Assembly (NCBI GenBank): GCA_029213065.1
Contig: JARGPH010000002.1
Span: forward strand, 74,551-138,550
Reading direction: 5' to 3'
Source: Verrucomicrobiales bacterium
Lineage (GTDB): Bacteria > Verrucomicrobiota > Verrucomicrobiia > Verrucomicrobiales > DEV007
DNA: 64,000 bases
The translations under genes and the position numbers were made by a program. Each line of letters begins with the position of its first letter. Position 1 is the stretch's first letter. Below, one piece after another: positions 1-9,023 of the stretch. The notes under the pieces are model-generated. The model made no database searches. It had not been told where the DNA came from and was given only the letters and a program-made list of their open reading frames with translations.

Positions 1-1063
1 GGAGGCGGTATTCGGCGCGAAAGGTTTCCACGGCGGTGAGTCCGTAGGCGCCCTCAATGATCTTCCGGGTCACGGGGAACACCGCGTCGGGACTGGCTTC
101 GAGGAAGGGTTCGATCGCGGCGAGGCGCTCCGCGACCCAGGGGCCTTCGTAGAGGAGGCGGGCCGCTTCGAGAAAGGGTTCGAAATCGATTTCAATGACT
201 TCCCAGCCCAACTCGCGGGAGCGGGCAATCGATGTTTCGAAGAGCGCGGCGGCTTCGTCGTTGCCGAAAAATTTGAGCTGTTCCGGACGGGGCACGCCGA
301 TGCGGGCGCTGCGGGGATCGGCCGCCGGTTCGGGCGGAGTCACCATGGGGCGGCTGTAGGGATCTTCGGGATCGAAGGCGGCCATGACATCGAGGACGAG
401 GGCGCCTTCGGCGACAGTGCCGGCGAAAACGGTGACGCAGTCGAGTGAGCGGCAGGCGGGGACGACCCCGGTGCAGCTGACAAGGCCGCAGCTCGGTTTG
501 ACACCGACGAGGTTGTTCAGCGACGCGGGGACGCGGCCGGAGCCCGCGGTGTCGGTGCCGAGGGCGAAGGAAACGAGCCCTCTCGCGACGGCGACGGCGG
601 AGCCGGAACTGGAACCACCGGGGATGTAGTCTTTCTGAAAAGGGTTTTCGGGGATGCCTAGAGGGGAGCGCACCCCGACGAGTCCGGTCGCGAACTGATC
701 GAGATTGGTCTTCCCGACGGGGATGGCGCCGGCTTCGATGAGCCGGGCCACCGCGGGGGCGGATTCGGCAGGGGTGTAGGCGTATTCGGGACAGGCTGCG
801 GTCGTCGGGATTCCCGCGAGGTCAATGTTATCTTTGATCGCAAAGGGGATGCCGTAGAGAGGGAGTGTTGCGGGGTCTTTGCCTTCGAGCCCGTCGACCC
901 GGGCCATGACCGCTCCGGAGGAAAGGCGTTCGATCCAGATCTTCGGATCGGTTTCGTCGCAGGCTTTGAGGATTCCCGAAAGCACTTCACGAGGTGTTTT
1001 CGAGCCGTTGAGGTAGGCTTCCCGGAGGGTCGCAATGGGGAGGAGGTTGGAGGCAGGTATCAT
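1..1063 (-). CDS. atzF: Allophanate hydrolase, amidase domain (3' end outside window)
   Basis: Amidase-signature hydrolase that converts allophanate to ammonia and CO2, the last step of the pathway encoded by the genes just upstream. Reading from the ATG at 1063, 354 intact codons are visible before the window edge. The Ser-cisSer-Lys machinery can be read: the Lys in YGIPFAIKDNID, the Gly-Gly-Ser-Ser-Ser-Gly segment, and the nucleophile segment GTDTAGSGRVPA. The stretch TNLDQFATGLVGVRSPLG is typical of AtzF and of the allophanate-hydrolase half of urea amidolyase rather than of GatA. Only the amidase domain is covered, so the C-terminal domain should lie beyond base 1. The gene starts 35 nt after the carboxylase stop, consistent with one operon. 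No frameshift is seen. Confidence 0.93.
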   Translation of the reverse strand, partial: MIPASNLLPIATLREAYLNGSKTPREVLSGILKACDETDPKIWIERLSSGAVMARVDGLEGKDPATLPLYGIPFAIKDNIDLAGIPTTAACPEYAYTPAESAPAVARLIEAGAIPVGKTNLDQFATGLVGVRSPLGIPENPFQKDYIPGGSSSGSAVAVARGLVSFALGTDTAGSGRVPASLNNLVGVKPSCGLVSCTGVVPACRSLDCVTVFAGTVAEGALVLDVMAAFDPEDPYSRPMVTPPEPAADPRSARIGVPRPEQLKFFGNDEAAALFETSIARSRELGWEVIEIDFEPFLEAARLLYEGPWVAERLAAIEPFLEASPDAVFPVTRKIIEGAYGLTAVETFRAEYRL

Positions 1064-1098
1064 GTAGAAAAGGGAAAGGTAGAAAAGGGAAGGAGGGG

Positions 1099-4000
1099 TC
1101 AGGCGGGTTCGAGGTAGAGAAGCGGTTCGCCCGGCGCCACCGCGGAACCTTCGGTGACTGCCACTTTCCAGACGGTGCCGGCCCGGGGCGCGTTGACCTG
1201 GAATTCGGTTTTCATGGCTTCGAGGATCGCCACGGTCTCTCCCTCTTCAACGGTGTCGCCGTCCTCTTTGAGAAGTTTCCAGACGTTGGCGGCGACAAAG
1301 CTTTCGATCGCCTTCATTCCCTCGGGGATGGCTTCTGCGTCGCCGCCGGGGCTGCTCTCTTCCGGTTCCTCCGTCGTTTCCATGAGCCCGGCCGCGGCCC
1401 AGCGTTCGCGCTCCTCTTCGAAGGCGGTTTGCTGTCGCGCCTTGAACGAATCGATCGACGCGGCATTCGCTTCGAGGAAGCGGTTGTATTCGCCGATCGA
1501 GAGCCGGGTGGTTTCGATTTCCGGATTGAAACGTCCCTTAATGAAATCGTGGCGGAGTTCAGTGAGTTCTTCTGTGGTGACCGGATACCAGCGGATCTGA
1601 TCAAAGAAATTGAGCAGCCACGGTTTGCCTTCCTTGAAGGATTCGGTGATGCGGTAGCGATTCCATTGCTGAATGGTGCGGCCCACGAACTGGTAACCAC
1701 CGGGGCCCTCCATGCCGTAGACACAGAGGTAGGCGCCGCCGATCCCGACGGCATTTTCGGGGGTCCAGGTCCGGGCGGGGTTGTATTTCGTGGTCACGAG
1801 ACGGTGACGGGGATCGAGTGGCGTCGCGACGGGGGCACCGAGATAGACGTCGCCGAGCCCGAGAACGAGGTAGTTCGTTTCGTAGACGATTTTTTTCACG
1901 TCCTCGATCGAATCGAGTCCGTTGATCCGGCGAATGAACTCGATGTTGCTGGGACACCAGGGCGCATCGGGGCGCACCGACTGGGTATACTTTTCAATCG
2001 CTTTTCGGGTCGAAGGATCATCCCAGGAAAGGGGGAGATGGACGATGCGGGAGGGGACCTCCATCTCCTCGAGCGGTGGCAGACCCTGCAGAATTGTCTC
2101 GATGTGATCGATGAGATCCGCTTGAGAAAGAAGGCGGCTGTTGTAGTGCACCTGCAGTGAGCGGATTCCGGGAGTGAGGTCGATGATCGCGGGGAGCGCT
2201 TCGGCCTCGAGAGCCCGGTGGAGGACATGGGCCCGGAGGCGGAGGTTGAGATCGAGGAGGAGGGGACCGAACTCAATGAGGAGGTAGCGGTCGCCGGACT
2301 GACGGTAGACGATGCGTTCATCGCCTTCGCCGCGCTCGAGGAGGGTTGCGGAGTCGGGAACGGGGATGGTCTCGAAAGGGGGAGTTTCCCTGTCAACCGT
2401 CGCGTTCCAGTTCGTGATGCGTTCCTCCTGTTCGTCGTCGAGTCGGCGGGCATCGGCGAGGGTGATCATCTCGAAACGCAGCGAGTCACCGGCACGGAGC
2501 TGTCCCATCTTCCAGAGGTCAGCGTGAACGATCGTGGCCGGGCAGACAAAGCCGCCGAGGCTGGGGCCGTCGGGGCCGAGAATCACGGGCATGTCGCCGG
2601 TGAAGTCGACGGTTCCGATTCCGTAGGCGTTGTCGTGAATGTTGGAGGGGTGGAGCCCTGCCTCTCCGCCGTCGGAGCGCGCCCATTCCGGCTTCGGCCC
2701 TGTCAGGCGAATTCCGGTCCGGTCGGAGTTGTAGTGAATTTCCCAATCGGTTTCGAAGAAGGTCTCGATATCCGTCGGAGTGAAAAAGTCCGGAGCGCCG
2801 TGCGGGCCATACATGACGCGAACGGTCCAGGACTTTGAATAGAGAGGCGGTGACTCGAGGCGCGAGTCGGTGACAGGTCCCGAGTTGGAGGCTGTCACCG
2901 TGTCGGTGGTTGAGCCGAAGTGGACGACGTCACCGGTTCGAAGGGCGCGACCGGCGTGGCCGCCGAATTTTCCGAGAATGAAGGTGGATCGGCTCCCGAG
3001 GTATTCGGGGACGTCAAAGCCGCCCGCGACGGCGAGGTAGGCGCGCATCCCCCCGGAGGTGGCTTGTCCGATTGTCAGGGTCTGACCGCGTTTTACCGCA
3101 ACCGCCTCCCAGAAAGGAACCGCCTCGCCATCGAGAGTGGTCCCCATTGGTGCGCCTGTCAGGGCGATGGTGGTGTCGTGATTGAATTGCAGAGTGGGAC
3201 CGGTCAGGGTCATTTCAAGCCCGGCAGCCTCTTCGGGATTGCCGACGAGTTGATTCGCGAGACGAAAGGCGAGCGGATCCATCGGCCCGGAGGGCGGTAC
3301 GCCGACATCCCAGTAGCCGATCCGCGAGGGGTAATCCTGGACCGTGGTCTGGGTGCCCCCGGCGATGACGTCGATGCTGTGGGGCTGGTAGGCGAATTGG
3401 TCGAGCCACCGCGTCGTGAGCTCTGCCTTCTGGAATGCGGGCGCAGCGAGGACTTGAAGAAGATAGGCGAGGTTGGTTTCGATTCCGGCGACCTGACTTT
3501 CCCGCAGCGAGTCGATGAGACGGAGGATCATCTCTTCGCGCGTTGCCGCTTTTGCCATGATCTTGGCGAGAAGGGGGTCGTAGTAGCCGGTCACTTCGGT
3601 GCCGGATTCGATCCAGCTGTCAATCCGGTCGGCTTCGGCCCATTCGACATAGGTCAGGGTCCCGGGAGAGGGCTGAAAGTCTTTGTTTGGGTCTTCCGCG
3701 TAGAGACGCACTTCGATGGCGTGACCTTCGGGGCGGAGGGTTCCCGCAACGGGCAGTTCCCATTCACCGGCGGCGCACTGCACCATCCATTCGACGAGAT
3801 CGACCCCGAAGATCATTTCGGTGACGCCGTGTTCGACCTGCAGCCGTGTGTTCACTTCAAGAAAGTAGAAGGCTTCGGTGTCGACGTCGTAGAGAAACTC
3901 GACGGTTCCCGCGGAGCGGTAGTTGACGCTCGCGGTGAGATCGACCGCGGCCTTGTGGAGCGCCGCGCGGACTTCCTCCGAGATCCCCGGTGCGGGGGTT

Positions 4001-4719
4001 TCCTCGACGACCTTCTGGTTGCGTCGCTGCGTCGAGCAGTCACGTTCCCCGAGTGCGACGACCTGACCCTGACCGTCGCCGAATACCTGGACTTCGATGT
4101 GACGGGCCCGTGCGATGTATTTCTCTATAAAGACACCGGACTCGCCGAAGTTGGCGGAACTGAGTCGTTGCACCGATTCAAAGGCGTCGGTGAGGTCGCC
4201 GGGTTCGGGGCAGATCTGGATGCCGATGCCGCCACCGCCGGCGGAGCTTTTCAGCATGATTGGGTAGCCGACTTCGCGACCTTTTTCGACCGCCTCGTCC
4301 AGTGATGCGAGAAGACCGGTTCCGGAGAGAAGGGGGACGTCGCTTTTCACGGCGAGATCGCGGGCTTCGTGTTTGAGACCGAAGACGCGGAGCTGCTCCG
4401 GGGTCGGGCCGATGAAGGTGATTCCGGCGTTTTCACAGCGCTCCGCGAATGAGGCGCTTTCACTGAGGAGGCCGTATCCGGGATGAACTGCTTCGGCCCC
4501 GGTCTCTTTGAGGATCTCGAGAAGGCGTTCCTGATTGAGGTAGCTGTCTTTGACGGGGGCCGGTCCGAGAGAGAAGGCTTCGCCCGCCATCGCGACGTGG
4601 GGGGCGTCCCGGTCGGCTTCAGAATAGACCGCGACCGAGGCCACTCCGATTTCGTGGAGGGTCCGGAGAATGCGGCAGGCGATTTCGCCGCGGTTGGCGA
4701 CTAATACTTTGGTAAACAT
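1099..4719 (-). CDS. Biotin-dependent urea/guanidine carboxylase (1206 aa)
   Basis: Cytoplasmic ATP- and biotin-dependent carboxylase. Domains in order: biotin carboxylase/ATP-grasp (about 1-450; glycine-rich loop [25 protein letters not shown]), carboxyltransferase of the KipA/AHS2 type (about 455-770, [19 protein letters not shown]), KipI/AHS1 type (about 820-1040), and a C-terminal biotinyl domain with ILEAMKTE, biotinylated Lys about 1170. Length and order match stand-alone urea carboxylases. Family members next to two DUF1989 proteins and AtzF have been shown to act on guanidine, giving carboxyguanidine; both DUF1989 genes lie directly upstream here, so guanidine is the better guess. The start at 4719 is 12 nt after the upstream stop. 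Urea carboxylase remains the alternative; the carboxyltransferase residue that separates the two groups was not aligned. Confidence 0.93.
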   Translation of the reverse strand: MFTKVLVANRGEIACRILRTLHEIGVASVAVYSEADRDAPHVAMAGEAFSLGPAPVKDSYLNQERLLEILKETGAEAVHPGYGLLSESASFAERCENAGITFIGPTPEQLRVFGLKHEARDLAVKSDVPLLSGTGLLASLDEAVEKGREVGYPIMLKSSAGGGGIGIQICPEPGDLTDAFESVQRLSSANFGESGVFIEKYIARARHIEVQVFGDGQGQVVALGERDCSTQRRNQKVVEETPAPGISEEVRAALHKAAVDLTASVNYRSAGTVEFLYDVDTEAFYFLEVNTRLQVEHGVTEMIFGVDLVEWMVQCAAGEWELPVAGTLRPEGHAIEVRLYAEDPNKDFQPSPGTLTYVEWAEADRIDSWIESGTEVTGYYDPLLAKIMAKAATREEMILRLIDSLRESQVAGIETNLAYLLQVLAAPAFQKAELTTRWLDQFAYQPHSIDVIAGGTQTTVQDYPSRIGYWDVGVPPSGPMDPLAFRLANQLVGNPEEAAGLEMTLTGPTLQFNHDTTIALTGAPMGTTLDGEAVPFWEAVAVKRGQTLTIGQATSGGMRAYLAVAGGFDVPEYLGSRSTFILGKFGGHAGRALRTGDVVHFGSTTDTVTASNSGPVTDSRLESPPLYSKSWTVRVMYGPHGAPDFFTPTDIETFFETDWEIHYNSDRTGIRLTGPKPEWARSDGGEAGLHPSNIHDNAYGIGTVDFTGDMPVILGPDGPSLGGFVCPATIVHADLWKMGQLRAGDSLRFEMITLADARRLDDEQEERITNWNATVDRETPPFETIPVPDSATLLERGEGDERIVYRQSGDRYLLIEFGPLLLDLNLRLRAHVLHRALEAEALPAIIDLTPGIRSLQVHYNSRLLSQADLIDHIETILQGLPPLEEMEVPSRIVHLPLSWDDPSTRKAIEKYTQSVRPDAPWCPSNIEFIRRINGLDSIEDVKKIVYETNYLVLGLGDVYLGAPVATPLDPRHRLVTTKYNPARTWTPENAVGIGGAYLCVYGMEGPGGYQFVGRTIQQWNRYRITESFKEGKPWLLNFFDQIRWYPVTTEELTELRHDFIKGRFNPEIETTRLSIGEYNRFLEANAASIDSFKARQQTAFEEERERWAAAGLMETTEEPEESSPGGDAEAIPEGMKAIESFVAANVWKLLKEDGDTVEEGETVAILEAMKTEFQVNAPRAGTVWKVAVTEGSAVAPGEPLLYLEPA

Positions 4720-4731
4720 GTCCTTTGAAAT

Positions 4732-5367
4732 TCAGTTCCAGATCAACACCTGAACGGGTGTCGGATTGTAGGCGTTGCAGGGATTGTTCAACTGCGGGCA
4801 GTTGCTGATGAGTGCGATGACATCTCTTTCCGCGCGCATTTCGACGTAGCGGCCCGGGGCCGAAATGCCGTCTTCAAAAGTGAGTTTGCCGTCGGGGGTG
4901 ACGGGAACATTCATGAAGAAATTGATGTTGCAGGTGACATCCCTTTTTCCGAGTCCGTGGCCCCATTCGGTGACGCCGTTAATGAAGCTGTCACGGCAGG
5001 CGTGCATCGGCTCCTTGTCGAGGGCGTAGCGCATCGTGTTGCTCTCGCGGGAACAGGCACCGCCGACGGTGTCGTGTCGCCCGCAGGTGTCGGCGACGAT
5101 GGTGAGGAGGGCGTCGCCGTTCGTCGAGATCAAGCGCGTCCCCGTGGTGAGGTAGAGGTTCCGCTGCGTTTGGATCGTATCGGACGCGCTGTAGCGGTTC
5201 GCGGGATCTTTTGCATCGTAGAAGAGCGTGTCGGCGGCCTGATTGCCTTCGAGGTCGAGGATTCGAAAGGTCTGCCCCGCGGAGATTTCGTGGATCCAGT
5301 GGTCTCCGGCGAGAATGGTGTGGTCGTAGACGGCGTCGGCGGGGTTCTTGTCGCTTTCAGTGAGCAT
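4732..5367 (-). CDS. DUF1989 protein, urea-amidolyase-associated protein 2 / carboxyguanidine deiminase subunit
   Basis: 211-aa DUF1989 protein of the UAAP2 type. DUF1989 pairs next to urea/guanidine carboxylases form a heteromeric carboxyguanidine deiminase (CgdAB), which turns carboxyguanidine into allophanate. Conserved features visible: [14 protein letters not shown] near the N-terminus, the metal-site-like segment [16 protein letters not shown] about residues 94-109, and a late Cys-Pro ([14 protein letters not shown]). Gap to the carboxylase is 12 nt and to the paralogous partner upstream 84 nt. The two DUF1989 proteins differ clearly, as expected for non-identical subunits. Which would be called A or B was not decided. 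Confidence 0.88.
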   Translation of the reverse strand: MLTESDKNPADAVYDHTILAGDHWIHEISAGQTFRILDLEGNQAADTLFYDAKDPANRYSASDTIQTQRNLYLTTGTRLISTNGDALLTIVADTCGRHDTVGGACSRESNTMRYALDKEPMHACRDSFINGVTEWGHGLGKRDVTCNINFFMNVPVTPDGKLTFEDGISAPGRYVEMRAERDVIALISNCPQLNNPCNAYNPTPVQVLIWN

Positions 5368-5451
5368 AATAAAAAGTGTTCGGTTAGGGGAAGTGGCAGT
5401 GTCGAAGAGGGATCGGTCAGGGGGATGAGTCGTTTCGCCTCGTGGTCGGGT

Positions 5452-6180
5452 TCAGTCGCGGAGGCGGTAGTAATCTTCGGTGTTGATGAAAGCGCGTTCG
5501 TTCTCGGGGCGGGAGAGGCGGCAGGGATCGTCCGGGCCCGCGGGGGCTCCGGCAAAGACCTCCAGCTTGACCGGCTTCGGTGCGTAGTCGGGGCCTTCGG
5601 CAAAGGGGTGAGGGCAGGTGTTGAGGACGACAAGGGTATTCATTTCGAAGCGCAGTTCGACGATGTCTCCGGGATTGGCGTCTTCGGTTACTAGTTCGAG
5701 GTTTCCCTCTTCGTCGGAAACGACGCGGCTGAACCAGTTCAGGTTGGGGACGAGGTCTTTCGGCCCGAGCCCCCACTTCGCCAGCTCGATGAGGAAGTTC
5801 TCTTTCCCGTTGCGGTGAAAAGCATTCCGGCAGGTCTGGTAGTTTCCTTCGTCGCCGTAGGTTTCGCGGATCAGGTCGGCATTGCTGCAGCCGGAGACGG
5901 TCTCATGCCAGCCGCGGGTGTCTTTCGTTACCGAGCAGAGAATGCGCCCCATGTCCGAATGGAGGCAGAGCTCCGAGGTGAGATAGAAGACATGCTGCCC
6001 CTTGAGGGTGTCGGGCATGTTGTAGCGTTCCGTGAGCTGGTCCGCATTGTAGAGGAGCATGGAGACGTTGGTCCCGCCTTCGAGATCGGTGAGGCGGAGG
6101 CGTTTGCCGCGGCCGATCACCTGGGACCACATCCCGCCGCCGATCACTGTTTTTTCGTAAAGAGGTTTTTTGGAATTCAT
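5452..6180 (-). CDS. DUF1989 protein, urea-amidolyase-associated protein 1 / carboxyguanidine deiminase subunit
   Basis: 242-aa DUF1989 protein of the longer UAAP1 type. Visible family features: [18 protein letters not shown], the segment [11 protein letters not shown] about residues 74-84, a His-Glu-Thr-Val-Ser-Gly-Cys-Ser motif about 92-99 parallel to HDTVGGACS in the partner, and a Cys-Pro-His near the C-terminus. Inferred role: second subunit of carboxyguanidine deiminase, or, if the substrate is urea, the uncharacterised UAAP1. The start at 6180 lies 22 nt after the NikR-like regulator gene, so it is the second gene of the operon. Confidence 0.88.
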   Translation of the reverse strand: MNSKKPLYEKTVIGGGMWSQVIGRGKRLRLTDLEGGTNVSMLLYNADQLTERYNMPDTLKGQHVFYLTSELCLHSDMGRILCSVTKDTRGWHETVSGCSNADLIRETYGDEGNYQTCRNAFHRNGKENFLIELAKWGLGPKDLVPNLNWFSRVVSDEEGNLELVTEDANPGDIVELRFEMNTLVVLNTCPHPFAEGPDYAPKPVKLEVFAGAPAGPDDPCRLSRPENERAFINTEDYYRLRD

Positions 6181-6202
6181 GGAGTGGAAATTTGGCTAAA
6201 TG

Positions 6203-6655
6203 TCAGTCTTCTGTTTCAGGTCGCGGATGAAGCGGCGGCATGATCATGGACATGATGACGAGGCGGCCGGATTTGACGCCCTTACAGGTGATGAGTTTGT
6301 CGGAGATCATTTTGAGCCGTCGCGCCGGTCCCTGGACGAGGATGAGTTCCATGGTGTGATTGTCCTCGAGGAGAATGTGTTGAGAGCTGATCACTTCGTC
6401 GATGTATTCTCTCTCGATCTCGGCGAGCTGGGAAAGGAGCCCGGGGCGCTCCTCGTAGAAGAGGGTGATCGTTCCCGCCATGAGCTCGGTGCCGCGGAGT
6501 TTGTAGTGTTCGATGACACTGGAATTGATCATCTCGGAAATCGCCTGGGACCGGTTTTCGAACCCGCGAGCGGCTACGAGGTTGGACAGTTCATTGTAAA
6601 CATTCTGCGGAAGTGAGATGCTGATGCGTTTGACGCCTGTTCCGGATTCTTTCAT
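6203..6655 (-). CDS. NikR-family ribbon-helix-helix regulator lacking most nickel ligands
   Basis: 150-aa protein. The N-terminus (about 8-50; KRISISLPQNVYNEL, NRSQAISEMI) is a ribbon-helix-helix DNA-binding domain; about 58-140 is the ACT-like NikR C-terminal domain. Against E. coli NikR from memory, the ligands His76, His87, His89 and Cys95 correspond here to Arg82, His93, Leu95 and Thr101, so only one survives. Nickel sensing is therefore unlikely, and no urease or nickel transporter is in view. It is the first gene of the guanidine/urea operon, 44 nt downstream of an inverted repeat with NikR-operator spacing, so autoregulation and control of the operon are inferred. The effector may be the operon's substrate or an intermediate. 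Confidence 0.85.
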   Translation of the reverse strand: MKESGTGVKRISISLPQNVYNELSNLVAARGFENRSQAISEMINSSVIEHYKLRGTELMAGTITLFYEERPGLLSQLAEIEREYIDEVISSQHILLEDNHTMELILVQGPARRLKMISDKLITCKGVKSGRLVIMSMIMPPLHPRPETED

Positions 6656-6698
6656 TTCAGTGGGGTTACTTCCACTAGAGCATCTCCCGTGCCGCTGC

Positions 6699-6726
6699 GT
6701 AATACTTTATGAATGGTTCGTATTAC
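6699..6726 (-). promoter_or_regulatory. Putative operator, GTAATA-N16-TATTAC
   Basis: Perfect inverted repeat: GTAATAC at 6699-6705 and GTATTAC at 6720-6726, 14 nt between 7-base arms, i.e. 6-base half-sites 16 nt apart. The E. coli NikR operator (GTATGA-N16-TCATAC) has the same geometry and similar half-sites. It lies 44-71 nt upstream of the NikR-like start and 32 nt past the stop of the deacetylase gene, the place expected for a promoter-operator driving the operon towards base 1. Confidence 0.7.
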
Positions 6727-6757
6727 TTCTCTCTATCGATCGTGATACCCGGGGCTT

Positions 6758-7645
6758 TCAGCTGCCGGGATGATCGAAATCGATTTCGTTCCGGGCGTTG
6801 GGGTGGCGACTGACCCAATCGGCAATTTCCGATCCGGTCGCGACCCAGGCGTCGTTGCTTTCGAGGATGCCGGTGATGAGTCGTTCCAGCAGTTTGACCC
6901 GCGAGGGCCGGCCGCTGAGCCAGGGGTGCAGGGTGAGAACGAAACAGCAGCCATAGTCGCGCATCGCTTCGAATTCGTCCCACCAGAGGCGGAAGACTTT
7001 GTCGCAGTCTTCGGGGACAAAGCCCCAGGCCGGGTCGGCATTGAAAGCGAATTGCTCCCAGTCCTCCAGCATCCAGTTCCCGGGGATTTCGACGAGGCCG
7101 TTTTCGTGTTGAAAGGGCACGTCGTCGCCCATGAGGCTGGCGTTGTATTCGAAGCCGTGGTGGTGGAGGAGGTCGACGGTACCGGGATTGATTTCGAACC
7201 AGGGGGCCCGGTAACCGGTCGGGCGTATCCCGACCTCTTCGCGAAAGATTTTGAGGCTGCGCTCGAGGACCGCTTCCTCCTCCTCCGGCGAGAGGGTTGC
7301 GAGTTTTTCATGGAGGTGGCCATGGGCGCCGATTTCGTGACCGGCGTCCATGATCGCCCCGGTCATTTTGGGGTGCTGCTCCACGATCCAGGTGGGGATG
7401 AAAAAGGTCGACGGGACTTCAAGGTGATCGAGCAGCCCGAGAATCCGCGGAACACCGACACGGGGCCCGTAGGCACATTGCGACATCGTAGTGAGACGTC
7501 CCGCGAGAGCGGCCTCTTCGGAAAGGACTGTGGTTTCGCCGTCGACATCGAAGCAGAGCATCACGGCGCAGCGTTTCCCGACAGGCCACTGGAAGCGGGG
7601 CTCCGGTGTGAAAGGAGTTCCTGAAATGAATCGTCCGAAACTCAT
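6758..7645 (-). CDS. Polysaccharide deacetylase-family (NodB/PuuE-like) hydrolase
   Basis: 295-aa metal-dependent deacetylase-fold protein without signal peptide, so probably cytoplasmic. NodB motifs: FDVDGE (Asp33, Asp35) motif 1, HGHLHE (His108, His112) motif 2, RAPWFE about 146-151 motif 3. Cytoplasmic members of this kind include PuuE-type allantoinases and amide/imide hydrolases of nitrogen catabolism, and the neighbourhood (guanidine genes, Rieske oxygenase, ABC transporter) fits a small-molecule C-N hydrolase better than a cell-wall deacetylase. It is the last gene of the block starting at 12808 and ends before the operator of the next operon. Substrate unknown. Confidence 0.85.
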   Translation of the reverse strand: MSFGRFISGTPFTPEPRFQWPVGKRCAVMLCFDVDGETTVLSEEAALAGRLTTMSQCAYGPRVGVPRILGLLDHLEVPSTFFIPTWIVEQHPKMTGAIMDAGHEIGAHGHLHEKLATLSPEEEEAVLERSLKIFREEVGIRPTGYRAPWFEINPGTVDLLHHHGFEYNASLMGDDVPFQHENGLVEIPGNWMLEDWEQFAFNADPAWGFVPEDCDKVFRLWWDEFEAMRDYGCCFVLTLHPWLSGRPSRVKLLERLITGILESNDAWVATGSEIADWVSRHPNARNEIDFDHPGS

Positions 7646-7754
7646 CTTCAGGCACTTTCCTGTGGAGGGTTCATCTCGTCGTATTGTGAGGCGTCGGGCC
7701 TGACAGCGGTGGTTGCACTGTCAGGCTTCCGGGGCTTCCGGGGTCTCAGGGCGC

Positions 7755-9023
7755 TCAGGTTGCTTTGTATTGTTTGATGCGATCCGCGAGGTATTTCTGG
7801 AAGTGCCAGATCGGTTCCTCGAGGTGGCTGAGTCGTCCCGGTTTGGAGGCGGTGGAGCGCACTCCCTGCTGGGTCGCGTCGCAGACCTCCATGTCTTCGA
7901 GGTGAAAGGCGATTGCCGCGGCGACTTCGCTTTCGTAGGTTTCGTCGTATCCCTCTTCCTCTTTTGTTGCGGGATTGATCAGCATTGTGGTGGTGAGGCT
8001 GCAGGTCTCCGGTCCTGTCGGAAGAAGCCGGTACCAGTAGGTGCGGTCCGGTGCGTTGAAGATCAGAAAATTCGGAAAGCCGAGGTAGACCCACCATTCG
8101 GTGTAGTCCTCAACCGCGAGACCGGGGAAGGGCTTCATGGTTGTTCCGGCGTCACCGGACGCGAGAATCTCCTCTTTCATATTCTCTTTGAGAGGCAGGT
8201 GCATGACCGAGTAGTTTTCGTTGTAGGGCTCGGTCCAGCAGCCTTTCGCGGGGAGGAAGGGCTCGAGCGTTTTCCGGTGCGCGCCGAGGTGGTGGTAGGC
8301 CTCCATGAAGTTTTCGAGGAGGATCTTCCAGTTGAACTCGCAGTCCCAGTGCTGGTCCCAGACCAGTTCCGCTTCGGCGAGATTCCATTTTCCGATGAAC
8401 TGATCGCGAAGTCCGCTGTACTTTTCCGAGAGCGGGGCGATCTCTTTGGAGAGGGTTGCAAAGATGAAGCCTTCCCAGATTTCACTGCGATATTCGTGAA
8501 GGCAAACTTCAGTGCGGTCAAAGCCATCGGCTTCCTGCATCTCGGGTACGCCGACGAGCTTGCCGCCCATTTCGTAGCTCCAGAGGTGGTAGGGGCAGAG
8601 GATGACTCGTTCGTTGCCTTTGTCAGGGTAGTTGTATCCGTTGGGCATCAGGTCCATTCCCCGGTGCCTGCAGACTCGCGAGAGCACCTTGATCTGATTG
8701 TCTTTGCCTCGGGTCACGAGCATGGGTTCTCCGCAGACATCGACTTTGACGAAGTCGCCGGGATTCGGGAGTTGTGAGATGTGAGCCAGAGAGATCCATT
8801 CCTTGTGGAAGATCTCCGAGGTCTCAAAATCGAGGAAGGCGGGATTGACGTAGGCGCCGGGAGGCAACGATTGTGATTTCTCACGCGGCAACTCTGATGA
8901 TTCGATGATGCTTTCGAAAATACTTTCAGTGGGAGGGATGTTCTTCGAGGAGGGGAAGTTGTACTTCGCCGCTTCGGTTGTGCAGGATTCGGGTGGAGAG
9001 GGCAGGGTGTCGGTGGAGCTCAT
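7755..9023 (-). CDS. Rieske non-haem iron oxygenase, alpha subunit
   Basis: 422-aa ring-hydroxylating-type oxygenase. Rieske [2Fe-2S] site: Cys118-x-His120 and Cys143-x2-His146 (VCRHRG, LCPYHLW). Mononuclear iron site: ENFMEAYHHLGAH with His244 and His249, third ligand probably the Asp in EDMEVCDATQQG near the C-terminus. Members of this family in nitrogen clusters often N-demethylate quaternary or methylated amines (glycine betaine, stachydrine, carnitine), so oxidative N-dealkylation is a reasonable inference; no reductase component is in the window. The ATG at 9023 overlaps the upstream stop as ATGA. A longer in-frame start at 9083 would run back into the upstream gene and is disfavoured. 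Confidence 0.9.
   Translation of the reverse strand: MSSTDTLPSPPESCTTEAAKYNFPSSKNIPPTESIFESIIESSELPREKSQSLPPGAYVNPAFLDFETSEIFHKEWISLAHISQLPNPGDFVKVDVCGEPMLVTRGKDNQIKVLSRVCRHRGMDLMPNGYNYPDKGNERVILCPYHLWSYEMGGKLVGVPEMQEADGFDRTEVCLHEYRSEIWEGFIFATLSKEIAPLSEKYSGLRDQFIGKWNLAEAELVWDQHWDCEFNWKILLENFMEAYHHLGAHRKTLEPFLPAKGCWTEPYNENYSVMHLPLKENMKEEILASGDAGTTMKPFPGLAVEDYTEWWVYLGFPNFLIFNAPDRTYWYRLLPTGPETCSLTTTMLINPATKEEEGYDETYESEVAAAIAFHLEDMEVCDATQQGVRSTASKPGRLSHLEEPIWHFQKYLADRIKQYKAT

Noticed and set aside
658-1035. Possible frameshift or separate small gene in the allophanate hydrolase region
   Set aside because: The frame from 1063 is continuous to the window edge with all amidase motifs, so the other frame is a shadow.
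2920-4305. 461-codon open frame on the plus strand inside the carboxylase gene
   Set aside because: It mirrors the real minus-strand gene; translation is Gly/Val/Asp-rich without any motif, as expected for the antisense of high-GC codons.
6656-6757. Guanidine riboswitch in front of the guanidine operon
   Set aside because: The leader is about 100 nt and shows an operator but no recognisable guanidine-I, -II or -III core; a covariance search would be needed to be sure.
6741-6775. Hairpin CCCGG..CCGGG at the end of the deacetylase gene as a terminator
   Set aside because: Stem is short and overlaps the stop codon; no T tract follows on the minus strand.
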